Assembly: GCA_018873225.1 (NCBI GenBank)
Contig: JAEILZ010000002.1
Span: 5,766,001 to 5,830,000, forward strand
Length of the DNA stretch: 64,000 nt
Origin: [Phialemoniopsis] sp. UDSM-2020
Lineage: Eukaryota; Ascomycota; Sordariomycetes; Thyridiales; Thyridiaceae
Direction of reading: 5' to 3'
Part shown: one piece after another, positions 1 through 9,324 of the stretch
Position numbering within the stretch: position 1 is the stretch's first letter
Layout: each line of letters starts with the position of its first letter
Position numbers and translations under genes: made by a program
The notes under the pieces: generated by a model
What the model saw: only the letters and a program-made list of their open reading frames with translations
Databases searched by the model: none
What the model was told of the DNA's origin: nothing

Positions 1-1417
1 GGATTCAGAGTCAATACTAAGCGGTATCCCCAGCCAGGCCCTCTCCGGGATGAACCTGGCCCTGGGTTCAGCTCGCCTCGATCCGTTCGACAAATTTCCC
101 GTCAAACTTACCAGCCAACATCATAAACTTCTGCATCACTGTAGGAGCAGCCTGTCCGGACATCCGACCACAAGCCTTGTACTGACTAGAACTGCAGGGC
201 TGAGTACATATGCAACCATGATGTTCGGCGACATCCACGTTCAGGCTTTCAATCCCATGCGCGACGTGTGGTGCCCTCTCGATCTCTCCAACGCCGCCTC
301 CTTCAACGCCATCATGGCCCACTCGGCCGCTCACCTGGCACGCATGCAGGGAATCCGCCAATCCACCGAGGCGCTGAAGTTCAAGGCCGAGGCGGTGCGG
401 ATAGTAAACATTTGGATGCAAGACCCTGAATTGGCGCTGGGCGATGACGTGCTGGCCGGTGTGCTCCGGCTCCTGACCTATGCTGTAGGCGTTCCCACAA
501 AGTGACGAGACTTCTTTTCTTAGCAGCATATTAACAGATAGACTCTCTAGAGATACTGGGGAACTGAAGCGGAGTGGCGCATACATCACACCGGCCTTGC
601 AAACTTGATCCGGGCACGGGGCGGCATCGAGTCTTTGCAAAGCAACTGGCGGCTTGAGCTTACCACTTTCTTGTAAGATCACCCTTCTCCATCGATATGC
701 ATGTGCTCACACGAGATAAGTGTTTCACTCATGTCAAAGCCGTCCTGGTTCGACTGCTCAAACCAAATCGAAGAAATTTCGGGCCAGCCATCTATCGCCT
801 CTCCACACCCGCTACTAGGTGACACAGTCAATTTGCACAGGCTTCGGTGCCTGTGGCTTCTATCATTCGTCCAGGATATGGGGACCTTCCGGACCAAGTC
901 TCCAGAGATCTACTCTCACGGGACAACGCAATTTGCAGCCATCCAAGAAGCCCTGGCCGTTTTGAAGAGACACCTTCGAGACAACGAGGTGGGTTCTACA
1001 AGGGACGATGTCTGCTCGGGCACGGAGTTTACTAGGCTTGCCTGTCTGTTCTTCATCTGCATCTTGCTTCAGCACGCCACGAGTATCGCCAACGGTGCAT
1101 CCAATGCACAGTCTTATCTAGAGCTAGTCACCCACTTCGACAACTTCCTCGAGTCGACAAGGCCACAGTGGCAGGGCTCTACCGACAAGCTCTATGCAAA
1201 CCTGTTCGGCGACTTCGATACGGGAGGTAGGACAGTGCTCAACACCGAGTATATCTTGAACATGACGGGTGTTATGGCCTCAATGACTGGCAGTGTCCGG
1301 TATGGGGTGGAGCGGTGTCTTTTGAATATCCTCTGCCGCACCGAGAACAATGGGTTTGACGCCTTTGACCAGAAGTGGACGCCAGATACTTTACTGTCGC
1401 AAATCCCTCCCCAATGA
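1..1417 (+). CDS. Fungal-specific transcription factor, 3' part only (Fungal_trans_2/DUF3468-like)
   Basis: Partial gene entering from the left edge; the N-terminus, where a Zn2Cys6 DNA-binding domain would lie, is outside the window. Three exons can be joined in one frame: up to 484, 551-672 and 721-1417. Introns 485-550 and 673-720 (donor GTAAGA) both keep phase. After the first intron comes a segment with TEAEWRIHHTGLANLI and RARGGIESL, the 'WRIH-GL--LI--RGG' pattern typical of the C-terminal regulatory region of fungal Zn2Cys6 activators. A nuclear regulator is therefore inferred; its targets are unknown. The stop at 1415-1417 may not be the true end: a different frame at about 1443-1600 also looks coding (KYWNPTVLFNAAIAHAERIY) and could be a further exon, but I found no phase-correct donor. 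Family call fairly sure, ends uncertain. Confidence 0.7.
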
Positions 1418-2738
1418 TCATAGGTGTCGTCGGCGCACAGCCAAGTACTGGAATCCGACCGTCTTATTCAATGCCGCTATTGCACATGCGGAGCGTATCT
1501 ATCAGCTGCCGCTCGAACTCGAATGCCATGTTATACCGTGGAGAATGTATGGAACAGCACATCCCCTGGTGTCGACGAAGCTGTGCGCCTTGTGCCACTC
1601 ACCTCGGGAATGGGGTTGCTCGGTCGTGTGCAGGCTGTTTCTCGTGAGGATCTTAAGCTTCGAGGTTGCTGCCGATGGTTTCGGTGTAGGAAGGGATGCC
1701 TCGGCGACAGAGGGAGATATTCATGGTGAGGTCGGGGCCCTGATCATCAAGCGGATGGTCTTTGGGGGGACTCGTTAGCCTGCGGGGCCACGGCGAGATG
1801 GGTTATGGCAGGGAAGGTGTGTCGTGGGCGAGAAGGATCGAGATTTTGGAGCAAGACGATGTTGGTGGCGGTGATGGACGTCTTTGTGAGGAACCGTAAG
1901 CTAGGCTTTAAGGAGGACTGGCGTGTTTATCTGCCAGTAGGAAAATGCCTCATGTTGTAACTTCAGGTTCTCCTAGGTATACCGTGATGAATTGATGCCT
2001 TGTCTCTCATCAGGGTGAGGTGCAGGCACATGCTTCCCAGTGTCTCAATCCTGCGATGGGATTGAGCCAGCCAGCTTCAACAGCTCTTCGAAACATGCAT
2101 GCATCGCGTCTAACAAGGTTCAGAGGCGTAAGACTGTTGGCTTGGGCGTAAACCGCTTCCGGTAGTAGTACTGGGCCAATGAGATGGCGTGTACAGAGGA
2201 TCAACAGTGCCACTAGTGCTGACTTTTCTCACTGACACATCGCCGCGTCGGCCCTAGTACAGGCACAGACAAGTCCTTGCGGGGTTGACCGGGAACATGC
2301 CGGGAGAGACACGGTCTTTCTCTGATATTGGAGGGGCTCGGACTCGTCAACGCGCGCGAAGTGACGTCGTAACTTTGCTCCATTCCATTAGAGCTATCTC
2401 GATAACGGCTATTCATTGATCTGATTGGACAATGGCATTGAACATTATTGGCAATCGAGATGGTTCAAAGATTAAAGCTTTTCTGGCATCTCAGTGGTGG
2501 CCCTACCCCTGTCAAATCAATGTGTCAAATCGACTACAAGCCATTGGTGACCTGTCAAGAGGCCCGGCAGTCTCACAGCATGTTGAGCTTGGACAACTAG
2601 CTTAAAGTCAAGGATTATTATCAATCTGGAGTCCTACTTATACGCGCCATCCGGCCTAACCTGCAATGTCAAGTCACGGTTTCCACCTCGCTCCGCTCCG
2701 GAGCCCCGGACAAGGTCGCCTGGCGTTTCCTGTCAGAT
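1418..2738. other. Intergenic region, no supported gene
   Basis: About 1.3 kb between the 3' end of the regulator and the 3' end of the catalase gene. The first 200 bases may hold a last exon of the upstream gene. The rest shows only short, unconserved reading frames on both strands, and I see no repeat or RNA gene. Confidence 0.6.
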
Positions 2739-4771
2739 CTAGGCCCGGGACCGAAGAGACTCGACGGCGTCGTTGATTCGAGCACCAAGATCCTTGTCCA
2801 CTCGAGCAAACAGCGCTACGCGTCCATTGTCAGCTAGTGTCAGACTCCATAAGAGGTTGTCTCGGTTACTCTTACCGTAAACCATATTACGTAGCTCGTC
2901 GTTTTCGACGCCGGCAACATTGTCAGCGACGTTCCCCACAAACCGCTCCTGATGGCCCTTCTGACGCCCAAGCACCCCCCAAAGGCCAGTGGCCTGCTCG
3001 AAATCCTCCGGCCCTACGGTGGTAGTGAAGTTGGAGACCTCGCCGACCCACTTCTCGTGGTCAGTCAGGGTCGGCATCACTGTCCTCCCGGTGGCGCTGG
3101 TTCTGAATGTGGTGGGCTTGAGCATCGACCCCACGTAGTTGGGATCGCTGCCGTAGTTTTTGCCAAAGTTCATGAAGCCGTCGCGCTCGAACGGGCAGTA
3201 CACGGGGCCTTTTGCGGCGTTTGTGGGGAGCATCTGGTAGTTCGTCCCGACGCGATAGCGTGCCGCGTCGGGATACGAGAACATGCGAGCTTGGAGCACT
3301 GGGGTCCTTTTGTTAGCACCTCATCAATGAGTTTGAAGGTGTGATGCTTGACACGTACTTGGGTCGGCCGATGGCGCCCATCCGGGGACCATGGTAGATG
3401 GCGAAAAGGCCGCTTGCTCGATGTCGGTAAAGTAGTTCCGTGGCTTTCAAGGCATCAGTATGATTGTCGTTGAGTGCAAGTTCTCTCCCGTGCTCACATT
3501 TTCATTCAAGGTCAACTGTCCGATCTTGCGGAGGGGAAAGTCTCCATGCGGCCACACCTTGGTCATGTCGAAGATGTTCCACTTGTAACCCTCGGCGTGC
3601 TCAGGCGCCATGACCTGCACAAAAATATCCCATTTGGGGTAGTCTTCCTTCTCGATAGCGCGGAAGAGGTCGTTGACGAGGTAATCCGGGTTCTCGCCAG
3701 CGAGCCTGGTTGCCGTCTCGCGATCGAGATTCTTGACGCCGAGCTGACTCTTGATGTGAACCTTAATGTAGTTGAAGGAGCCATCCTACGTTTGACACAC
3801 GTCAGCAATAGTTCGAGACAGTCAAAGAGGAGAGACCTAACCTCTTTGGTCAGTTTATAAGTGTGTCCGCTATAGGCATTCATGGTGCGGAGAGAGGCCG
3901 GGGTTCCTCTGTCACTGAAGAGGTGCATGAGTTGGTGGATGCCCTCCGGGTTGCCGACGTGGAAACTAGCGAGAATCAGCGAACCTCTGGTCTTGGTGTC
4001 AAGGTCCACACGGTGCAAACTTACTCCCAGAACTAGAGAAACCCTTCAGAAACAGTAGCTTACGAGTCTCGCGGAGAGAAGTACTTACCATGTCTGCGTC
4101 GGGCATGTTGGTCATGGGATGTCTCTTGTGCGAGCGGTTGAGGGATGGGAACTTGATCGGGTCTCGCACGAAGAAAACGGGCTGGAATGGTTATTATCAC
4201 CCCTTGCCGATCGAATTGACAGACTTACAGTATTGTTGAAAACCCAGTCCAGATTGCCCTCGTCCGTGTACAGTTTCATCGCCCAGCCGTGCACATCCCG
4301 GACTGTATCAGCGGACCCTCGTTCCGGTCCGACCGTCGAGATACGGAGGAGGCACTTCGTCTTCTTGCCGATGGCGCTAAGGAAGCTCGCCGAGGTCAGG
4401 TCTGAGCAGTCATCGGTCACTTCGAACTCTCCGTAGGCACTGTACTACATTTAGATCAGCTTTTCTTGGTCCAGAAGATACGAACGCACCCAGCCGCTTT
4501 AGCGTGAACGACCCTAGAGAAACAAGTCAGAAAAGATCGTTCAAATGGCTCAATAGAGGTCCTACCGCTCAGGAATCCGCTCTCGGGCGAAATGGGCGAG
4601 TGTCTCGATCAATTGGGTGTCCTGAAGGAGGACAAGGCCTCCCCCGGAACCGTTTCGTAGCTGGATGCTGGTAGCATTGCTGGGCTGCGGGCAGCCTGAA
4701 AAATGTAAGTACGGTCGTGCAGCGGGATGGGGTCACAAAATACCTTCGGCCAAGGTGTATGTGGAAGTCAT
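2739..4771 (-). CDS. Catalase (monofunctional haem catalase, small-subunit size)
   Basis: Converts H2O2 to water and oxygen. Ten exons on the minus strand: 4771-4744, 4695-4566, 4513-4490, 4439-4229, 4181-4089, 4032-4025, 3965-3842, 3785-3498, 3443-3359 and 3298-2739, totalling 1551 nt (516 aa), the usual length for small-subunit catalases. The distal haem His56 lies in RVVHAKAAGAYGEF, on a 24-nt exon. NNTPVFFVRDP (from about 129) follows, and proximal Tyr339 is in RMFSYPD. One exon is only 8 nt, giving Phe-Trp and part of Asp in the DMFWDFHVGNPE segment. No signal peptide is seen; the C-terminus SRA is not a canonical peroxisomal signal, so a cytosolic place is most likely. It is divergent from the GMC oxidoreductase at 5656 across 884 bp, and could detoxify peroxide made by that flavoenzyme. 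The start is the ATG fitting the exon chain. Identity is very sure. Confidence 0.95.
4025..4032 (-). other. 8-nt microexon of the catalase gene
   Basis: The exon is bounded by an AG acceptor (intron 4033-4088, donor GTAAGT) and a GTAAGT donor (intron 3966-4024, acceptor CTAG). Its eight bases code Phe-Trp plus two bases of Asp, restoring the catalase consensus between ...PDADM and FHVGNPEGIHQ. Skipping it would break the reading frame. Confidence 0.8.
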
Positions 4772-5655
4772 GGTCGTTCAAGTTGAGGATACGTGGGGAG
4801 ACGACGGAATGTTTCTGTCGAGATTGATCACCCTTGCGATCTGTTGACAAGCACTTACTTTTATACCTTCAGTAGCTCAAGACACTTTGGTCTTTTAAGT
4901 TGGTACAGATGTAGATGATTTCCATGGCCAGGCCGGAGTGTGGGAACGAACCTCGAGTACACTCGAAGGAGATCATCCATGCAACACAGACAGTGTCCAA
5001 AACCCTGAATCGCGAGCAGAGCAATCAGAAAGACGTTGTTTCTAATCCTGAGATGGGAGACAACCATTTGCGTTTGTAGTCTTTCCTAAAGCGGTAGTTA
5101 ATCCGGAGGACCAATGAGGCCTCGTGGCGGGGTTTGTGGTCTCAGTAATCTTGTGGGTCTGCCCGGGGAGCCCGGCGACGGACCCGCTATCAAGGATCGC
5201 GACGACAGTGCGAAGCCCGAAGGCTCAGCTCTAAACTCGGCGACAAGACATGTAGAACACTAAGCTGATTTAACTTTGAGTAGGACTACGACTGCGACGC
5301 TGACTTGAGACCTTGATAATGCACGGTGACGAAGCTATTGGGAACTAAGCTCTCGACTTATCGCGAAAAGGGCTATGAGCTGCATTTCCAGCTAGTTGGG
5401 AAACAGTACTCGTCCAATTACAGCCTCCAAGACACATTTCGTGTGTTTGCATAATGTCGAGCTTAAACTTTGATTCGATAGGAATCACGGTATCTCAATG
5501 TATCTTGTTGTACTGCATCTTGGATCGGTAGGTGGCAGCAGGTGTAAAAGGACTGGGAGCTTGAGGATAAAAGGGAGCCAGAAGGGAGCCCAGAGTGCTT
5601 TTCACTTTAGTTTAGTATCATCACTTACATCAATCAACATTCATCATCTACCAAC
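4772..5655. promoter_or_regulatory. Shared divergent promoter, catalase / GMC oxidoreductase
   Basis: An 884-bp region between the two start codons with no supported gene. A TATA-like element (ATAAAAG, 5577-5583) lies about 75 bp before the GMC start. The bases just before that start are a CA/T-rich leader (TCATCATCTACCAAC then ATG), typical of well-expressed fungal genes. Co-regulation of the two genes is inferred only from arrangement and chemistry. Confidence 0.55.
5577..5583 (+). promoter_or_regulatory. TATA-like element of GMC oxidoreductase gene
   Basis: ATAAAAG about 75 bp upstream of the start at 5656, in a position usual for fungal TATA elements. Assigned by position and motif only. 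Confidence 0.35.
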
Positions 5656-7392
5656 ATGCCCAAGAACGGCTCCCATTTTGACTTCATCGTCGTCGGAGGC
5701 GGTACCGCCGGCAACGTCGTCGCTGGCCGACTGGCCGAGAACCCCAACGTCAGCATCCTCGTCGTCGAGGCTGGTGTCGGCAACCCGCAAGATGTGCCCG
5801 AGATCACCACTCCGTCGTCCGCCATGGACCTCCGGGGTAGTCAGTACGACTGGGCCTACAAGACCACCATGGTCAAACGAGACGACTACGAGCGCATCGA
5901 GAAGCCCAACACTCGCGGCAAGGCCCTTGGCGGTAGCTCGTCGCTGAATTACTTCACCTGGGTTCCCGGGTGCAAGCCTACATTCGACATGTGGGAAGAA
6001 TATGGCGGCAAGGACTGGACTTGGGATCCCTTGGTCCCTTACCTTCGCAAGAGCGCTACATACCATGACGACTTTGGGCTCTATCCCAAGGATCTCCAGA
6101 AGCTTGGCAAGAGCGGCCCTGTGCCAATCTCTCACGCTGAGCTTCTGGATGGGCTTCAGCCTTTCCGTGATCTCCTCACCGAGGCCTGGATTGACCGTGG
6201 AGGCAATGTGACTGAGAATATCTATGACGGCACCATGATCGGCCTTACACATTGTGTGGACAGTATCTACAAAGGCCAGCGGTCGGGCAGCTTCCTATTT
6301 GTGAAGAACAAGCCCAACATCACTATCCTTCCAGAGGTGCACTCCAAGCAGCTCATCATTGACGAGGCAAGTTGTGAGTGTAAGGGCGTCACCGTCATCG
6401 ACTCGTCGGGCAATGAGCTCAGCTTCTATGCCAGTCGCGAGGTCATTCTCTCGCAGGGTGTGTTCGAGAGCCCGAAGCTACTCATGCTCAGCGGCATCGG
6501 TCCCAAGGACGAACTGTCCCGGCATGGTATCTCCACGCTGGTCGACTCTCGCCACGTTGGCAAGAACCTGCTCGACCACCCTGGCGTTCCCTTTGTCCTT
6601 CAAGTCAAGGAAGGTTACGGTATGGACGACCACCTTCTCCGAGATGGACCAAAGCGCACTGAGGCTCTCGCGGCCTTTAGGGCTAATCGCACCGGACCCA
6701 TCGGATCCGGCCTCCTGGAGATGGTTGGCTTCCCTAGAATCGACGATTATCTCGAGAAAGACGCGCAGTACAGAGACCGCAAGGCCGCAAACGGCGGAAA
6801 GGACCCATTTTGCCCCGCCGGACAGCCTCATTTCGAGCTTGACTTCGTCGCCATGTTCGGCAGTGCCTTTCAGTGGCACTACCCGACGCCCAAGAAGGGA
6901 TGCTACCTCAGCGTCGTCGTGGACCTTGTCCGCCCTGTGTCTGACCCGGGCGAGGTCACGCTCAACTCGTCCGATCCGCTCGTGCAGCCTAACATCAACC
7001 TCAACTTCTTCGCGGACGATCTCGACATCATTGCCATGCGCGAGGGTATTCGCTACAGCTATGATGTGTTGACCAAGGGTAAGGGGTTCAAGGATATCGT
7101 TGTCGGGGAGTATCCCTGGGAGATGCCTCTCGATGACGAGAAGGCGATGCACCATGCCGTCCTGGATCGTTGCCAGACGGCCTTCCACCCTTGTGGTACG
7201 GCGCGTCTCTCGAAGAGCATCGACCAGGGTGTCGTGGACCCCAAGCTCAAAGTGCACGGCATCTCGAAGCTGCGTGTGATTGATGCTTCTGTCATGCCTG
7301 TCATTCCAGACTGCCGTATTCAGAACTCGGTCTATATGGTCGGTGAGAAGGGAGCTGACCTAATCAAGGCTGAGCATAAGGATCTGTATTAG
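5656..7392 (+). CDS. GMC-family FAD-dependent oxidoreductase (alcohol/choline oxidase- or dehydrogenase-like)
   Basis: Intronless, 578 aa, normal for the glucose-methanol-choline family. The N-terminal dinucleotide fold GGGTAG (14-19) binds FAD, followed by VVEAG at about 36-40. The GMC signature with GKALGGSSSLNYFTW is at 88-102. The C-terminal active site has His511 in AFHPCGTARL and Asn557 in RIQNSVYMVGEKGADLI, corresponding to the family's catalytic His and His/Asn pair. No signal peptide, so intracellular action is expected. Members oxidise primary alcohols, aryl alcohols, choline or sugars and pass electrons to O2 (giving H2O2) or another acceptor; the substrate cannot be read from sequence. 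Divergence from catalase favours an H2O2-forming oxidase. It converges on the aminotransferase gene with 181 bp between stops. Family certain, substrate unknown. Confidence 0.93.
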   Translation: MPKNGSHFDFIVVGGGTAGNVVAGRLAENPNVSILVVEAGVGNPQDVPEITTPSSAMDLRGSQYDWAYKTTMVKRDDYERIEKPNTRGKALGGSSSLNYFTWVPGCKPTFDMWEEYGGKDWTWDPLVPYLRKSATYHDDFGLYPKDLQKLGKSGPVPISHAELLDGLQPFRDLLTEAWIDRGGNVTENIYDGTMIGLTHCVDSIYKGQRSGSFLFVKNKPNITILPEVHSKQLIIDEASCECKGVTVIDSSGNELSFYASREVILSQGVFESPKLLMLSGIGPKDELSRHGISTLVDSRHVGKNLLDHPGVPFVLQVKEGYGMDDHLLRDGPKRTEALAAFRANRTGPIGSGLLEMVGFPRIDDYLEKDAQYRDRKAANGGKDPFCPAGQPHFELDFVAMFGSAFQWHYPTPKKGCYLSVVVDLVRPVSDPGEVTLNSSDPLVQPNINLNFFADDLDIIAMREGIRYSYDVLTKGKGFKDIVVGEYPWEMPLDDEKAMHHAVLDRCQTAFHPCGTARLSKSIDQGVVDPKLKVHGISKLRVIDASVMPVIPDCRIQNSVYMVGEKGADLIKAEHKDLY

Positions 7393-7573
7393 ATTAATTC
7401 AAGTCTGTTCAATCTACTTATCTGGTCTCGGGACTTAATTGAGGAAGTGCACATCATGTCATGACACTAGTGATCGGACACTGCCAGAGTATTCAGCATC
7501 AGACAATTCCAGCTAGATGATGAATCTTAACGATGACACTTGACGGAATACCATTCTGATAGGGCACAATGAA

Positions 7574-8743
7574 TCATGCTATCCCAAATGCCTTGCGTAC
7601 CTTGGCTCCAATGCCTCGTAGTCTGTCCTGCGACTCATTCGAGTAAACAAACCGGATATACTGCTCACCGTGGACTTCACCCCAGCCATCCATAGGCGTA
7701 GCACAGATCCCTTGTTCAAGTAGTTTCTGGGACGCACCCTTGCCGTCCAGCCCGAAATCACTCACGCGTATCAACATGCTCCAACCGCCGGCAGGAACAC
7801 CGAGGGGCAGCCCCTTCAACTCGCTTACCAGGAGGTCGCGTCGAGCCTGAAGCTCAGCAACGTAAGCAGGGAGTGTGTCCTTTGACTTCTGGAGCGCGAT
7901 GGCGACCGCGTGCTGCGCAATGCCGACGGGGACGACGACGTTGGCCATGGAGACCGCGGCAACGTCCCCCATGACCCACGACGGGCCTACAATCCAGCCA
8001 ACGCGCCAACCGATCATCCTCAATTCCTTGGCTGATGACCCGACCGTGACTGTACGGTCGACCATTCCTTTCAGACCTGCTGGGTGAATGATAGGCCGAC
8101 GATCAAAGACCAGCCGCTCCATAGCTGTATCAACAATGAGCAGCAGGTCATGCTGCACGCAGAGCTCCGACACGAGCGCCCAGTCGTCCGCATCGAGATA
8201 GCCCCCGCTCGGCATGGACGGCGACATGAGCAGCATAGAAGTGGTGCGCGGCGTCACGGCAGCCCGGAGGGCATCTCGGTCCAGTTTCCACTCCTCCCCT
8301 GGCCGGAAATTGAAAGGCACAAACTTTGGAATCCCGCCGGCGAGCAAGACGCGGTTCGTGAGGCCGCGGTAGGTGGGGTCCGTCACGATGACTTCATCGC
8401 CCTCTTCCACCGTCGCGAGCAGCACGTTGAGAACGCCGGACAGCCCGCCCGCCGAGATGACGCAGTTTTTGTCGCCGTCGTATTCCACGCCGGACACGGC
8501 TGTGACGTGTCGAGCTGCCGCATGGCGCAGGTCTGTCTTGCCGGTGAAGGGGAGGTAGCTGTTCGCCTCGGGCCGCGTGACGAGGTTCTGTGAGGCCTCG
8601 AGGGCTTCTTGGTCGGGCGGAATGTTGACATCCAGATTCTCCAAACGGAGATAATCGATGTCGGAGGCATCAGCAAGGTTGCCCATCTGGTCAACGCCGA
8701 TGCTCTTGATGTTGGCTAGACGCCGAGGACGATGACGCGCCAT
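7574..8743 (-). CDS. PLP-dependent aminotransferase, class I/II (fold type I)
   Basis: Intronless, 389 aa, full family length, probably cytosolic. Fold-type I landmarks are in order: AGGLSGVLN (about 98-106, phosphate-binding turn), Asp205 (pairs with the pyridine nitrogen), Lys239 in SSAKELRMIGWRVG (Schiff base), Arg247, and Arg365 in IRFVYS (substrate carboxylate). The reaction would be amino-group exchange between an amino acid and a 2-oxo acid; substrates cannot be assigned. Odd point: the usual NPxNPTG reads MSPSMPSG, so the conserved Asn is Met177, and the usual D-x-x-Y reads DTAM, so the conserved Tyr is Met208; both normally contact the PLP phenolic oxygen. It is divergent from the Zn2Cys6 gene at 9325, which may control it. 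Some C-S lyases share this fold, so transamination is not proven. Confidence 0.9.
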   Translation of the reverse strand: MARHRPRRLANIKSIGVDQMGNLADASDIDYLRLENLDVNIPPDQEALEASQNLVTRPEANSYLPFTGKTDLRHAAARHVTAVSGVEYDGDKNCVISAGGLSGVLNVLLATVEEGDEVIVTDPTYRGLTNRVLLAGGIPKFVPFNFRPGEEWKLDRDALRAAVTPRTTSMLLMSPSMPSGGYLDADDWALVSELCVQHDLLLIVDTAMERLVFDRRPIIHPAGLKGMVDRTVTVGSSAKELRMIGWRVGWIVGPSWVMGDVAAVSMANVVVPVGIAQHAVAIALQKSKDTLPAYVAELQARRDLLVSELKGLPLGVPAGGWSMLIRVSDFGLDGKGASQKLLEQGICATPMDGWGEVHGEQYIRFVYSNESQDRLRGIGAKVRKAFGIA

Positions 8744-9324
8744 GATGAGAGAGGAGTATTCAGAGCCGATGGTTCACTACAAGGATGGGATGCAGTAGGA
8801 AAATAATCGTGCATGGGGTACGAATGTCTCTTGATATATCAGACCCGGATTACATGTTTCCCCGCCGGAAGGGCGTAGGTTTCACGAAGCGTGCAACTTG
8901 TCTCCGCGGAGGTCTGGTGTCTCGGCAACTAGCCGGACGGCACCCCTCCTGGCCGATAATAGCCGTGCCAAGTTACTAAGAGATGAACATAGTTGAAAGT
9001 CGTTGTTTTACAACAGTTCTGGTCATACTAAGAAGCTGACTTCTATATAACCGGGATACGATGCTGAAATGTTGCGCCCCTGGTAAGTTATGACAGTGCC
9101 GGTAGCAAGTCTTGTTGTCAAACGAAGCATTCCGCCCCCGAATTACGTGGACCCGATTAGAAAACCGGCTATGTGGGTTCCTTAGTCCGCCCACGTGACG
9201 TGGGGGAGGGGGATGGTTGGACTCCAAGTGCTTGCTTAGGTTGTTATCTCCTCCTCTCTCTTTTCTAGATGATGATAGATGTTCGCCAGAGATTTGCATG
9301 GGCGCCAACCACTTGTCCGCCGCC
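8744..9324. promoter_or_regulatory. Divergent promoter, aminotransferase / Zn2Cys6 regulator
   Basis: 581 bp between the two start codons. Short reading frames here are not convincing. An in-frame upstream ATG at 9217 would add 36 residues to the regulator but is less well placed than 9325. Confidence 0.5.

Noticed and set aside
2010..2416. Two short minus-strand frames upstream of the catalase 3' end
   Set aside because: No domain, no splice partners, ordinary intergenic composition.
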